Numbered from the stretch's first letter, positions 8,433 through 17,715 are shown. The stretch: 64,000 nt of DNA from Amycolatopsis roodepoortensis (GCF_014873915.1 NZ_JADBEJ010000005.1:1054001-1118000), one strand, 5' to 3'. Notes: generated by a model from the letters alone, not told the origin. Translations and numbers: made by a program.

Positions 8433-9205
8433 CCGTAGATGGAAGCCGCCCATTCCGGGTGGTCGATGAACGGGTTGCGGTTGTGCTGGAACTGGTCGTG
8501 GATGACCTGGTTGCGCCGCTGCTCGGTGGCGTCGGGCGGGTCCTGGGTGTGCCAGCTCAGCAGGACCGAGATCCGGCCGATATTGGGTTTGGACCCGTTG
8601 CCGACGGCGTCGTTGGGTTCAAGATCGGGAAAACCGTCGGTGCCGTCGTAGCGGACGCCCATGTACAGGATCATGCGGGCGACATCGCCCTTGACCGCGT
8701 CGCGCGGCTCGAACGAGTCGTCATCGGTCAAGCTGCCGGGCGCCTCCTCGACCGGGGAACCGCCGGCGTCGAAGTCCTTGTTACCGCGCGTGCTGTTGAC
8801 CGACGCGTCCTCCGCGCGCAGGTGGTGCAGGTCGGTACCGGGGCCGACCGCCGTGCCGAAGTCGCCGTGCGACTTGGCCCAGACGTGTTCCCGGTTCCAG
8901 TCGTCGACTCCCCCGCCGTTGGCCGTCTTCGCCTGCGAGCGGCCGCTGTAGAGCAGCACGACGTTCGCCTTGTTGGCCGGATCCTCGTCGGTGGCCCGGA
9001 TCCCGTCCCACACCTGCTCGTACGTCAGTTTGGTGCCGGTGCTGATGATCTTGTGCAACGCCGCCTTGAGCTCGGGCCCGGTCTTGCCCAGCGCGTCCTG
9101 GTAGTAGTCGTCACCGGACGGACCCGCGAGGGTCGGCGACGCGAAGGCGATCCCCGCCGTGAGACCGAGCGCGAGTAAGACAGAGATTCGGCGGGCTGGC
9201 CGCAT
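8429..9205 (-). CDS. Secreted endonuclease I family nuclease
   Basis: The 258-residue protein has a Sec signal peptide (MRPARRISVLLALGLTAG...A) and the endonuclease I block NREHVWAKSHGDFG followed by DLHHLRAEDASVNSTRGN, whose His and Asn residues form the beta-beta-alpha metal active site. It would degrade extracellular DNA. ATG 9205 has a GAGAGGAA ribosome-binding site; the longer upstream in-frame extension runs into the divergent promoter and is rejected. The C-terminal DHPEWAASIYG is typical of the family. Confidence 0.9.
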   Translation of the reverse strand: MRPARRISVLLALGLTAGIAFASPTLAGPSGDDYYQDALGKTGPELKAALHKIISTGTKLTYEQVWDGIRATDEDPANKANVVLLYSGRSQAKTANGGGVDDWNREHVWAKSHGDFGTAVGPGTDLHHLRAEDASVNSTRGNKDFDAGGSPVEEAPGSLTDDDSFEPRDAVKGDVARMILYMGVRYDGTDGFPDLEPNDAVGNGSKPNIGRISVLLSWHTQDPPDATEQRRNQVIHDQFQHNRNPFIDHPEWAASIYG

Positions 9206-9365
9206 GGACTGTTCCTCTCCCCAGAGGCGCCGGCCCGGATCGTCGTCGTCTCGTCTGCCACAACCCCGGCAACGCACAAGTCGTATGGTTGGAAAAATAC
9301 TTTCACGTGTGTCAAGAGGCAGCCCCAGGTGCGACAATCGTCGTCCCGACCCGCTGGAGGACCAC

Positions 9366-9797
9366 GTGGCTGAGTTGAGCGAACAGATCCGCGAGTGGGT
9401 CGCGGCACCGAGGTTCTGGCACCTGGCCACGGTGAACGAGGACGGGTCTCCCCAGGTATCCCCCATGTGGATCGACGTCGAAGGCGACCACATCGTGTTC
9501 AACACCGCCGTCGGCCGGGTGAAGGAAGAGAATCTGCGCCGTGAACCCCGGATGTCGTTGTCGTGCCTGGACACGGGGAATCCCTACGACCGGGTCGTCA
9601 TCCACGGCCGGGTCGTCGAGTTCGTCGAAGGCGACGAGGCGGATCAGTGCATGGACCGGCTGGCGAAGAAGTACGTCGGGACCGACCGGTTCGAATGGCG
9701 GATCCCGGGAGAACGGCGGGTCAAGGTCCTCGTGGAGCCGACCCGTTCCCGTCATGTCGTCGGGGTCGAGCCTTTCCGGCGTGGGCGGCAGCCGTAG
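9366..9797 (+). CDS. PPOX class F420-dependent oxidoreductase / pyridoxamine 5'-phosphate oxidase-like
   Basis: The 143-residue split-barrel flavin/F420 protein has FWHLATVNEDGSPQVSPMW near the N-terminus and AVGRVKEENLRREPRMSLS in the middle, a signature pair of actinobacterial PPOX proteins. It probably uses F420 or FMN; the substrate is unknown. The GTG at 9366 follows CTGGAGGACC. It is divergent from the secreted nuclease gene. Confidence 0.88.
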   Translation: MAELSEQIREWVAAPRFWHLATVNEDGSPQVSPMWIDVEGDHIVFNTAVGRVKEENLRREPRMSLSCLDTGNPYDRVVIHGRVVEFVEGDEADQCMDRLAKKYVGTDRFEWRIPGERRVKVLVEPTRSRHVVGVEPFRRGRQP

Positions 9798-9947
9798 AGC
9801 TCCGTCCTTTTTGGACGTCTGAGTGCTGTCGTGTGCCGGACCCCGTCCCACACACCCCCGACCGACGCCACCTTTGTGCTACCCCTCGATATCGCTTCGA
9901 GACCCGAATGGCGCAACCGCGAGCCGGACCCGCTACGTCCACGTCGC

Positions 9948-10379
9948 ATGAGATGGATCGCGATATGCCTCCTCCTGGTCGTGGCGAGCTGTGGCACCGG
10001 CGCGGCACAGGCGGAACTGGAGGCCTTCACAAAGCTCGGCTCGGCCGGCGGCCTGGCGGGCTTGGCGCCCGTGGAGCTGGGAACGGCCGGCGCTCCAGGG
10101 TTCCTGCGAACCCTGGAGCAGGCCAAGATCGCGAATCCGGCCGAAGCCCGTGCCGCGCTGGCGTACGCACCGCCTGCCGATCGGCGCGGTTTCGCCTTCG
10201 TCTTGCCCGGTTGCGCCGAGGACGGCGCCGAACTGACCGTCGAAGGCGACACGCTGACCCCTGAGCTCACCGGCGGCGAGAACGTCAACTGCGCTACGGC
10301 GAACTACTTCCTCGCCGTCTTCTCCGTCGAACGCGACTCGATCCCGGCGGCTCCGAAGTTGTCGAAGATGCCGCGCTAG
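9948..10379 (+). CDS. Putative lipoprotein (143 aa)
   Basis: The short signal peptide MRWIAICLLLVVASCGTG ends in a lipobox with Cys near residue 15, so the protein should be lipid-anchored outside the membrane. The mature part is acidic and contains two further Cys residues (LPGCAEDG, NCATANY) that could form a disulfide. I do not recognise a family. Its stop overlaps the convergent monooxygenase stop. Confidence 0.7.
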   Translation: MRWIAICLLLVVASCGTGAAQAELEAFTKLGSAGGLAGLAPVELGTAGAPGFLRTLEQAKIANPAEARAALAYAPPADRRGFAFVLPGCAEDGAELTVEGDTLTPELTGGENVNCATANYFLAVFSVERDSIPAAPKLSKMPR

Positions 10380-11557
10380 CCCCGCTGCGGTGCCACGATC
10401 GCGTCAGGCAGGACGAGCGCGGTGTGCGCGGGCCGCCCGGTCTCCGTCGGCAAGGTGGTCAGTCCGCGGAGCCGGTTGTCCCGTCGCGCGAGGGCTTCGG
10501 CCGTGACCGGGAAGAGCGCCGCTTCACCCACGCCGACCTGCGCTTGGTTCAGTTCCACGAATTCCCGTGTCTCCTTTTCGTAGGCGTCGAAGGCCGCGGT
10601 GGTGGCGAGCGACCTCGCCAGCATGTAGGCGCCGACGAGGGCGAGGCTGGAACCTTGCCCTGTCAGGAACGACGGCGCGTAGGCGGCATCACCGACCAAC
10701 CCGACCCGGCCGCTGGACCAGCGCGGCAGGTGGATCTGGCTGACGGTGTCGAAGAACAGGTCGTCCGCTTCGCGCATGGCGCCGATCATGGCCGGGATTT
10801 CCCAGCCGTCATGGGCGAACGTCGTGGCGATCAGGTCACGTTGTGCTTGAGGATCGCGAAGGACTTCATACGGCGGTTCGGGGCGGGCGGCGACCAGGAA
10901 GCCGTGGACCTTCTCACTTCCCTTGACCGCGTACAGCGCCGCCCCGCGGCCGGGCGAGTTCCAGATGATGCCTTCCCGCGACAGGCCGAGTTCGTTAGGC
11001 ATGGTGAAGCCGGCGAAGCAATAGCCCAGATAACGGTGGTACTGATGCTCGGGACCGAAAACGAGTTCCCTGGTGCGAGAGTGCAGCCCGTCGGCGCCCA
11101 CCACCAGGTCGAAACCGCGCCGCGCCCCGCTCCGGAAGGTCACATCGACACCGTTTTCGTGTTCGGTGAGCGCCTCGATCGAGTCGTCGAAGACGTACTC
11201 CACGTCGTCGCGCGTGGCGCCGTACAGGATTTCCGCCAGATCGCCACGCCGCACCTCGACGTCGTGCCCGTCGACTCCGCCGGTCACCGCCTGCGGGTTC
11301 ACCGACGTCACCTCACCGCCGTCGGCGTCGACGAAGGTCAGCGAGCGTGTCTCGATATGCGCTTCTCGAAGCCGCGGAAGGATTCCCATGCGGCGGGCCA
11401 CTTCCAGGGCGGTGCCGCGGATGTCGATCGGATAGCCGCCACCGCGCAGCGCGCCCGCCTTCTCCACCACCGTCACGGAAAATCCGTGACGGCGCAGCCA
11501 GAACGCGACGGCGGGACCGGCGATACTCGCGCCGGAGACCAGAACAGTGCCTTTCAC
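10376..11557 (-). CDS. FAD-dependent monooxygenase (PHBH fold)
   Basis: The 393-residue protein has the N-terminal FAD dinucleotide site SGASIAGPAVAFWLRR, a middle VVGADGLHSRTRE (DG motif) and GLVGDAAYAPSFLTGQGSSLA (GD motif), the three fingerprints of class A flavoprotein aromatic hydroxylases. It would hydroxylate an aromatic or polyketide-like compound with NAD(P)H and O2. It lies 27 bp behind the MFS exporter, suggesting combined modification and export of one compound under the divergent TetR repressor. TetX-like detoxification is a possibility but not shown. Confidence 0.9.
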   Translation of the reverse strand: MKGTVLVSGASIAGPAVAFWLRRHGFSVTVVEKAGALRGGGYPIDIRGTALEVARRMGILPRLREAHIETRSLTFVDADGGEVTSVNPQAVTGGVDGHDVEVRRGDLAEILYGATRDDVEYVFDDSIEALTEHENGVDVTFRSGARRGFDLVVGADGLHSRTRELVFGPEHQYHRYLGYCFAGFTMPNELGLSREGIIWNSPGRGAALYAVKGSEKVHGFLVAARPEPPYEVLRDPQAQRDLIATTFAHDGWEIPAMIGAMREADDLFFDTVSQIHLPRWSSGRVGLVGDAAYAPSFLTGQGSSLALVGAYMLARSLATTAAFDAYEKETREFVELNQAQVGVGEAALFPVTAEALARRDNRLRGLTTLPTETGRPAHTALVLPDAIVAPQRG

Positions 11558-11584
11558 GATGTTCGTTTCCCTTCTCGGATTCCG

Positions 11585-13027
11585 TCAGAGAGTCGCCAGT
11601 GACGGCGTTTTGGTGCCGGAGCGCGACTTTCGCACCAGCAGGACGACGAGGACCGCGGCGATCGCGAAGGCGACGGACGCAATGGTGATGTAGGTGAAGA
11701 CACCCGTTCCCGAATTCACCGTCTCGCCGCCGGCGGACACGGCGGTCGACTTGAGCACCGCGGCGCCCACGAAGTCCAGCACCACCGAGCCGATCGCGAC
11801 GACGACCATGACCAGGCTGGAGACGATGCCCTGCCGTTCGGCGGGCGCGAGGCCGCCCGCCAGGTTGAAGCCGGACGTCCCCAGCGCGCCGACCGTGAAA
11901 CCCAGCAGGAAGGCGAAGAACACCGCGACGGGAAACTGCGAGACGCCAAGGAACATTCCGAGGGTGCCCACGGTTCCGAGCGCGATTCCGCCGGCCAGGG
12001 TCATCGCCGGCCCGACGCGGGTGGCGAGCAGTCCGGCCACCGGGCCGCCGATCATGACACCGATCCCGGGTGCCGCGAGAAGCAGCGCCAGCGTTCCCTG
12101 CCCCGCCAGGCCGTATCCGAGCCCTTGGTCCGCCGAGACATCGCTGACCAGCGGAATGAGCTGGAGCATGCTCTGGTACGAACCGGTGCCGAGGACGAGC
12201 ACGAGCAACGTGAGCGCCAAGGGCGCGCCGAGGTGCCGGACGTCGATCAGCGAATCGGGCTTCCGGCTCGAGACGAGGAACCACCTGGCCAAGGCCGCGG
12301 CACCACCGGCGAGCAGGACCGCCGGACCGAGGGCGAGCCAGCCGAACTCCGAGCCGAGACTGATGTAGCCGAGTACTCCGGCAAGGCCGCCGCCCAGAAG
12401 CAGCGCCCCGCCGACGTCGATCCGGCCCGGCGTCTTGACCACGGATTCGGGAAGGACGCCGCGGACGCAGATCGCCATCGCGATCGCGACGGCGGCAGAG
12501 ATGAGGAACAGGATCTGGAAACCGAACTCGGCGGCCAGTTTCTCGGTGAGGAAACGGGAGCCGATGTTGAGCACCGCGGATCCCGAGGTCACGATGCCCA
12601 CCACGATCATCGCGATCCGGGGTGCGCAGATCTCGCGGACGATCGCGACGGACAGGAACAAGGCGGCCACGGCCGCCCCTTGCAACAGGCGCCCCGGCAC
12701 GAAGACCCAGAGGCTGGGTGCGACCGCGCAGACGAGCGCGCCCGCGCAACTGAGCAGCAAGGTCAGCACGAGCACCTTGCGTTTGCCGTACACGTCGGCG
12801 CTCTTGCCGAGCAACGGCGCCCACATCACGCCCGCCAGCATCGCGCTGGCGTTGAGCCAGGCCGTCTGATCGGTGCCGAAGTGGTCGAGCATCTCCGGAA
12901 GGACCAGCAGCGGTGCGGTGATGGCCGTGTCGACCATGAAGTTGACGAGCACCAGCACCGCCACGAGGACGACGAGCCGCCCGTTCCAGCTCGCGTGCGG
13001 TGCTGCGCCGATCCTGCTCTCCTGCAT
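11585..13027 (-). CDS. MFS transporter, DHA2-type drug exporter
   Basis: The 480-residue protein has about 14 hydrophobic segments; the first carries VLVNFMVDTAITAPLLVLPEML and the following loop LNASAMLAGVMWAPLLGKSADVYGKRKVL matches the MFS motif A. It is a proton-driven exporter in the plasma membrane. An AAGGAGTCC ribosome-binding site precedes the ATG. It is the first gene of the exporter-monooxygenase operon facing the TetR gene, with a 26-bp imperfect palindrome between. Confidence 0.92.
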   Translation of the reverse strand: MQESRIGAAPHASWNGRLVVLVAVLVLVNFMVDTAITAPLLVLPEMLDHFGTDQTAWLNASAMLAGVMWAPLLGKSADVYGKRKVLVLTLLLSCAGALVCAVAPSLWVFVPGRLLQGAAVAALFLSVAIVREICAPRIAMIVVGIVTSGSAVLNIGSRFLTEKLAAEFGFQILFLISAAVAIAMAICVRGVLPESVVKTPGRIDVGGALLLGGGLAGVLGYISLGSEFGWLALGPAVLLAGGAAALARWFLVSSRKPDSLIDVRHLGAPLALTLLVLVLGTGSYQSMLQLIPLVSDVSADQGLGYGLAGQGTLALLLAAPGIGVMIGGPVAGLLATRVGPAMTLAGGIALGTVGTLGMFLGVSQFPVAVFFAFLLGFTVGALGTSGFNLAGGLAPAERQGIVSSLVMVVVAIGSVVLDFVGAAVLKSTAVSAGGETVNSGTGVFTYITIASVAFAIAAVLVVLLVRKSRSGTKTPSLATL

Positions 13028-13075
13028 GAAGGACTCCTTGTGCGGGATTCAGGGAAAGGCGGCTCATCCGCCTCA

Positions 13076-13101
13076 AAAACTACACTACACGGTGCAGTTT
13101 T
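13076..13101. promoter_or_regulatory. TetR operator candidate between MFS and TetR genes
   Basis: A 26-bp imperfect palindrome with outer arms AAAACT (13076-13081) and AGTTTT (13096-13101) and a shared inner CAC; 9 of 13 positions per arm match. It lies in the 99-bp divergent spacer 26 bp from the TetR start, the normal place for a TetR-family operator. Confidence 0.65.
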
Positions 13102-13126
13102 CTACGGCTGAGAATACGATGAGAAC

Positions 13127-13756
13127 ATGGCGACCCCGAGAGCGACCGCGCTGACCCCGGGCCGTCGGCTGCGAGCCGAGGCCAAACGAGCGGCGATCCT
13201 TGACGCCGCCGAGGCGTTGTTCGTGTCGGACGGCTACGAACTCACCAGCGTCGACGCGATATCGGCGCGAGCCGGAGTGTCCAAACGCACCGTCTACGAC
13301 CACTTCGGCGACAAGCAGACCCTCTTCCGCGGCGTTCTCGGCCGCGCCAACGACGCCGTGGTCGCGACCGTGCGCAAGGCGATCGACGAAGAGCTCGCCG
13401 ACGACCGCGACGTCCGCGACGCCTTGCTCGGATTCGCGCGGCGGGTGACGACGGGGATGTTCCCGACCTCGGACTACGCGACGTTCCGGCGGTTGAGTTC
13501 CCAGGCCCCGCTGGCGCCACGGCTGCCGGAAGCGGCACGGGACGAACCCGAACGGATGATGGAGGAACGGTTCGCGAAGTTCGCGGCCGACGGCAAGCTC
13601 CGGCTGACCGACCCGCGGCGCGCCATGCAGCACTTCGTCGCCCTGACCATGCGCTTGGTCCTCGACGTGACCGACGAGGACCAAGCGGCGGGCAAGGCGG
13701 AGATCCTCGAGATCCTCACCGACGGGGTGGACGTGTTCCTGCGCGCCTACGGCTGA
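13127..13756 (+). CDS. TetR/AcrR family transcriptional regulator
   Basis: The 209-residue repressor has the N-terminal TetR helix-turn-helix (RAAILDAAEALFVSDGY region, then ARAGVSKRTVYDHFGDKQTLF near residues 45-65), and a C-terminal helical ligand domain of the TetR_C type. It is divergent from the MFS-monooxygenase operon and probably represses both units through the palindrome at 13076-13101. Confidence 0.93.
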   Translation: MATPRATALTPGRRLRAEAKRAAILDAAEALFVSDGYELTSVDAISARAGVSKRTVYDHFGDKQTLFRGVLGRANDAVVATVRKAIDEELADDRDVRDALLGFARRVTTGMFPTSDYATFRRLSSQAPLAPRLPEAARDEPERMMEERFAKFAADGKLRLTDPRRAMQHFVALTMRLVLDVTDEDQAAGKAEILEILTDGVDVFLRAYG

Positions 13757-13868
13757 CGTCCTGTCCCCCATGCGAGCTACGCGCAGGTGCCCTCCGCATG
13801 GTGACGATTCCCGGCCGCCGGAACCGTAGCGTGCCCGGTGAATCGTTCCCCTGTACCAGGAGTTCACC

Positions 13869-14771
13869 ATGTCCCGTAAGGCATCCGCTCTGCTCGCACT
13901 GTGCTGCGCCGTGGCAGGCGTGGCACTGTCGGCCTGCGACGAAGCCACGGAAGCGGAACCGGAGGCGCCCGCGAACAGCAGCGCCGCCACTCAGGATCGG
14001 GCCGCGTTCACCGGAACGCAGAAGATCAAGGTCGGCGAGCGTTCGGTGAACGTGTCGTGCGCCGGCGAGCCGGTCGAGGGACGGCCGCTCATCGTCCTGC
14101 TGCACGGCGGAGGCGACGACGTCACGAAGCTGGCCGGGCTCCAGAACACGCTGGCCGCGCAGGGCCAGGTCTGTTCCTACGACCGGCTCGGCGCGGGCGC
14201 CAGCGACCAGCCCGACGGACCGCAGAGTTTCGAAACCACCGGGAAGATCCTGACCGGGGTACTCGACCGGATCGCCGGCGGCAAGCCGGTCGTGCTGGCC
14301 GGGCATTCACTCGGCGGGCTGATCGCCGGCAGGTACTCCCCCGACCACCAGGACCGGGTCAAGGGGCTGGTGCTGATGGACGCCACCTCGCCGACCCAGG
14401 AAGCCGATCTGCGGCAGCGGATTCCGGATTCGGCCACCGGGATGGCGGCCGAACTGCGGCAGCAGACCTTGGCGGTGTTCGCGGGTCAGGGCCCGGAGAA
14501 ACTGGTGGTCACCGACGGCGAGGTCCGCTCCGCGGGGAACATCCCCGTCGAGGTGATCCAGCACGGCAAGCCGTACCTCACGGCCGTCCCCGAGTACGGC
14601 GAGGGTCTGGAGCGGGCGTGGTCGGAAGGCCAGCGGAAGTGGCTCGCGCTGTCCGGCCGCAGCAATCTGAGCACGGCCGCGAACAGTGAGCACTACATCT
14701 ACGTCGATCAGCCGGATGTCGCCGTCCGCGCGATCCAGCGCGTCGCCGACGAAGCCGCGAAGTCCAAATAG
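13869..14771 (+). CDS. Lipoprotein alpha/beta hydrolase
   Basis: The 300-residue protein has a lipoprotein signal peptide (MSRKASALLALCCAVAG... LSAC, Cys about residue 23), a low-complexity E/A linker, then an alpha/beta hydrolase: HGGGDDV oxyanion region, GHSLGG nucleophile elbow (Ser about residue 143) and a late NSEHYIYVDQP His region. It should be anchored on the outer face of the membrane and hydrolyse an ester, peptide or lipid. It stands alone between the TetR gene and the convergent two-component system. Confidence 0.87.
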   Translation: MSRKASALLALCCAVAGVALSACDEATEAEPEAPANSSAATQDRAAFTGTQKIKVGERSVNVSCAGEPVEGRPLIVLLHGGGDDVTKLAGLQNTLAAQGQVCSYDRLGAGASDQPDGPQSFETTGKILTGVLDRIAGGKPVVLAGHSLGGLIAGRYSPDHQDRVKGLVLMDATSPTQEADLRQRIPDSATGMAAELRQQTLAVFAGQGPEKLVVTDGEVRSAGNIPVEVIQHGKPYLTAVPEYGEGLERAWSEGQRKWLALSGRSNLSTAANSEHYIYVDQPDVAVRAIQRVADEAAKSK

Positions 14772-14777
14772 GACGGT

Positions 14778-15440
14778 TCAGGTGGCGAGGCCGTGCCGGA
14801 AGGCGTAGATGACCGCCTGGACCCGGTCGCGGAGCCCGAGTTTGGCGAGCATGCGCGACACGAACGTCTTGACGGTCTCCTGGCTGATCATGAGGGTCGC
14901 GGCGATCTCGCTGTTGGAGAGGCCGTCCGCGATGAGGCGGAGCACCTCCAGTTCCCGGGGAGTCAGCGGACCGCCGTCCGGGTCCTGCTCCTCCGGGGGC
15001 CGGATCCGGGCGGCGTATCTGCCCACCAGCTGCCGGGTCACCTCGGGATCCAGCAGGGCCGCGCCGTCGGCCACGGTGCGGATCCCGTGCAGCAGCCGGT
15101 CGGGCGGGGTGTCCTTGAGCAGGAACCCGCTCGCACCGGCGCGCAACGCCCGGTAGACGTACTCGTCGAGATTGAACGTGGTCACCACCAGCACCTTGCC
15201 GGGCTCGGCCACACCGGCTCCCGCCAGCAGGCGGGTGGCCTCGATACCGTCGAGCACCGGCATGCGGACGTCCATCACGACGACGTCCGGGCGCAACCGG
15301 GCGGCGAGGTCGACCGCGGTCCGGCCGTCGCCGCATTCGCCCGCCACCTCGAGATCGGGCTGGGCGCCGATGATGGTCACCAGCCCGGTGCGGACGAGCA
15401 TCTGGTCGTCGCAGACCAGCACCCGGGTCGGCGCGGTCAC
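14778..15440 (-). CDS. NarL/LuxR-family response regulator
   Basis: The 220-residue protein has a receiver domain (VLVCDDQMLVRTGL, phospho-acceptor Asp in VVVMDVRMP near residue 54, KDTPP Lys switch) and a C-terminal LuxR helix-turn-helix (LTPRELEVLRLIADGLSN, then SQETVKTFVSRMLAKLGLRD). The GTG at 15440 overlaps the kinase stop (GTGA, 15437-15440), so the pair is translationally coupled. The target genes are not identified here. Confidence 0.94.
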   Translation of the reverse strand: MTAPTRVLVCDDQMLVRTGLVTIIGAQPDLEVAGECGDGRTAVDLAARLRPDVVVMDVRMPVLDGIEATRLLAGAGVAEPGKVLVVTTFNLDEYVYRALRAGASGFLLKDTPPDRLLHGIRTVADGAALLDPEVTRQLVGRYAARIRPPEEQDPDGGPLTPRELEVLRLIADGLSNSEIAATLMISQETVKTFVSRMLAKLGLRDRVQAVIYAFRHGLAT

Positions 15441-16555
15441 GACGGGCTCCCCGCGGGGATGCGGGCGCGGACGGAGAACCCGCCGTCGCCTCGGCGGCCC
15501 GCGCTGAATTCGCCGTTCAGACGGTCGATCCGTTCCCGGAGCCCGGCGAGGCCCCGGCCGCCGCCCGTGGATTCCGTGATGGACAAGGACTCCTCCGTGT
15601 CCACCGCGACGGTGATCTCCCCATCTCCGTGGTGCACCAGCACCGAGGTGCGGCTGCCGCGCGCGTGTTTCAGCGCGTTGGTCAACGCCTCCTGCACGAC
15701 GCGGTAGGCCACCGGGCCGGCGTCCCCCGCCGCGGGCTCGCCCTGTTCGGAGAACTCCACCGGCTGCCCCGCCCGGCGGGTGCGCTCCACGAGGGTCGGG
15801 ATCGCTTCGGCGCCGTGGCCCGGGTCGATCACGTCGAGCAGATGACGCAGGTCGGTGATGGCCCGCCGCCCGGTGTCGGCGACGGCGGTCAGGCTCTGAT
15901 CGAGTGGCGCGTCGGTCAGGTACCGGGCCGCTTCGGCCTGCACGACCATCGCAGTCACGTGATGGGTCACGACGTCGTGGAGTTCGGCGGCGATACGGGC
16001 GCGTTCGGCCGTTCGCGTCTCTTCGGCGACGCGGAGCCGTCGTTCCTCTTCCGCGGCCCGGCTGGACCGCAGCCACGTCCCGATCCCCCACGCCAGCACC
16101 AGCGCGAGATAGAAGGTCACGTACCCCGAGACGGGCTCCGTCCCGCCGAGCGAAGCGAACGCGATCGCCGTCGCGAGGTAGACCGCCGAGAACGCGATCG
16201 CCACCACGCGGCGGTGCCGGTCCAGCCGGAGGCCCACGGTCAGCAAGGCGATCGGCAGCGCCGTGCCCGCGACCGAGTGGTAACCCCCGAACTGGTCGAT
16301 GGCGAAACCGAGTGACACCACCGCGAAACAGGCCACCGGCCACCGGGCGCACACCACGAGCGGGACGCACTGAAGGGCGATCCCAGCCACGGCCAAGAGA
16401 TCGTACGGGCGGTTCGGCATCCCGCCGAACTGCGTGCCGTGGCTCTGCAGCGCCGGGAGCAGCGATCCGGCGAAAAGGGTCAAGGCCACCGGGAGATACC
16501 AGACCGGGCCGGACAGCCGACGCCACTGCTCCGAGACCCGCCTAAGGGAGACCAC
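15437..16555 (-). CDS. Sensor histidine kinase (HisKA_3 type)
   Basis: The 372-residue protein has four or five transmembrane segments in its first ~150 residues with almost no extracellular domain, a dimerisation segment with ERARIAAELHDVVTHHVTAM (phospho-His near residue 193), and an HATPase domain (VVQEALTNALKHARG; G-box GGRGLAGLRERI). It phosphorylates the coupled regulator downstream. The small extracellular area suggests sensing within the membrane. Confidence 0.93.
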   Translation of the reverse strand: MVSLRRVSEQWRRLSGPVWYLPVALTLFAGSLLPALQSHGTQFGGMPNRPYDLLAVAGIALQCVPLVVCARWPVACFAVVSLGFAIDQFGGYHSVAGTALPIALLTVGLRLDRHRRVVAIAFSAVYLATAIAFASLGGTEPVSGYVTFYLALVLAWGIGTWLRSSRAAEEERRLRVAEETRTAERARIAAELHDVVTHHVTAMVVQAEAARYLTDAPLDQSLTAVADTGRRAITDLRHLLDVIDPGHGAEAIPTLVERTRRAGQPVEFSEQGEPAAGDAGPVAYRVVQEALTNALKHARGSRTSVLVHHGDGEITVAVDTEESLSITESTGGGRGLAGLRERIDRLNGEFSAGRRGDGGFSVRARIPAGSPS

Positions 16556-16602
16556 GAAGCGGATCCTATTCCGAACGGGTGAATGGCCCGCACGCCAGCT
16601 CG

Positions 16603-16620
16603 ATGTTACGGATGTAACAT
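16603..16620. promoter_or_regulatory. Palindrome ATGTTAC-N4-GTAACAT before ChrB_N-like gene
   Basis: A perfect 7-bp-arm palindrome ends 6 bp before the GTG at 16627 and lies in the 71-bp spacer divergent from the histidine kinase gene. Its position over the start region suggests an autoregulatory operator of one of the two neighbours. Confidence 0.45.
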
Positions 16621-16626
16621 GCCGAT

Positions 16627-17184
16627 GTGACAGATGATTCGCGCGAGGAGGGCTGGCTGGTGATCAGCGTGTCCACCGCCGGCGGCCCGGACTCGCTACG
16701 TGTCCAGGTCTGGCGCAAACTCCGCTCCCTCGGCGCGCTCTACCTGCAGCAATCGGTGTGCCTGCTCCCCGCGCGAGCGGAGGTGGCGCGGGAGGTACGC
16801 CGTCTCGCCGACCGGGTCCGCCATCAAGGCGGGACGGCGCGCGTGCTGCCGATGGCGTTCACCGACCCGTCCGAGGAAGAGGCGGTGATCGCCGAACTGA
16901 ACGAGGCGCGAGACGCCGAGTACGCCGAAGTCCTCGAACGGCTTCCCGAACTGCGACGGGAACTCGCGGACGAACAGGCTCGCGGCAACGCCACCTATGC
17001 GGAAGTCGAGGAATCCGAAGCCGACTTGAACCGGTTCCGCGGCTGGCTGGGCAAGATCACCGCCCGCGACTATTTCGCCGCTCCGGGCGGTCAGGAGGCC
17101 CGCGCCGCGGTCGAGCAGGCCGCGGTCGAACTCGCCGCCTTCGAGGAAGCCGCTCTGCGCGCCGAAGCCCCCGGGCCACGATGA
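16627..17184 (+). CDS. ChrB N-terminal-domain-like protein
   Basis: The 185-residue protein begins WLVISVSTAGGPDSLRVQVWRKLRSLGALYLQQSVCLLP, the ChrB_N/PaaX-type pattern found at the N-terminus of chromate-resistance regulators, then continues in a charged, probably coiled-coil helical region (EEAVIAELNEARDAEYAEVLERLPEL). It lacks the ChrB C-terminal enzyme domain. No chromate transporter lies nearby, so a metal role should not be assumed. It overlaps the next gene in an ATGA. Confidence 0.75.
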   Translation: MTDDSREEGWLVISVSTAGGPDSLRVQVWRKLRSLGALYLQQSVCLLPARAEVAREVRRLADRVRHQGGTARVLPMAFTDPSEEEAVIAELNEARDAEYAEVLERLPELRRELADEQARGNATYAEVEESEADLNRFRGWLGKITARDYFAAPGGQEARAAVEQAAVELAAFEEAALRAEAPGPR

Positions 17185-17603
17185 CCGGATCGTTCTGGTG
17201 GGATCTGCTGCTCGGCCTCGCCGCTGCGCTGCTCGTGGCCTGGCTCGCGCTCGTCGTGGCACTCGTCATCGCCCGGCCGCGGGGCGGACTGCTCCGCGAG
17301 GCGCTGCGGCTGCTGCCCGACGTGCTGCGGCTGATCCGCCGTCTAGCCGCGGACGAGACGCTGCCGCGCGGCGTGCGGATCAGGCTCACGCTGCTGCTGG
17401 TCTACCTCGCCCTTCCCCTCGATCTCGTCCCGGATTTCATCCCCGTTCTTGGTTATGCCGACGACGCCATCATCGTCACCGTCGTGCTGCGTGGCGTCGT
17501 CCGCCGTGCCGGGCTCGACGCCGTCCGCGCGCACTGGCCCGGCACCGATGACGGCTTCGGCGCGCTCGCCCGGCTGACCGGGTTGCCCGCCGCCACGGGC
17601 TGA
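17181..17603 (+). CDS. YkvA family (DUF1232) membrane protein
   Basis: The 140-residue protein has an N-terminal transmembrane helix (LLLGLAAALLVAWLALVVALVIA) and the DUF1232 core LPLDLVPDFIPVLGYADDAIIV near residues 75-100. Function is unknown. The ATG overlaps the previous stop (17181-17184), so it is coupled to the ChrB_N-like gene. Confidence 0.85.
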   Translation: MTGSFWWDLLLGLAAALLVAWLALVVALVIARPRGGLLREALRLLPDVLRLIRRLAADETLPRGVRIRLTLLLVYLALPLDLVPDFIPVLGYADDAIIVTVVLRGVVRRAGLDAVRAHWPGTDDGFGALARLTGLPAATG

Positions 17604-17715
17604 GGTAGGCACGCCCCCGTCCTCCGCGTAGCGGTGCGACCTGACTGTGTGGATTTTGGTGCGTTGGATGACCGGAAATCCACACGGTCTCCACAGCGGT
17701 CCCCGCTGCGCGGGC

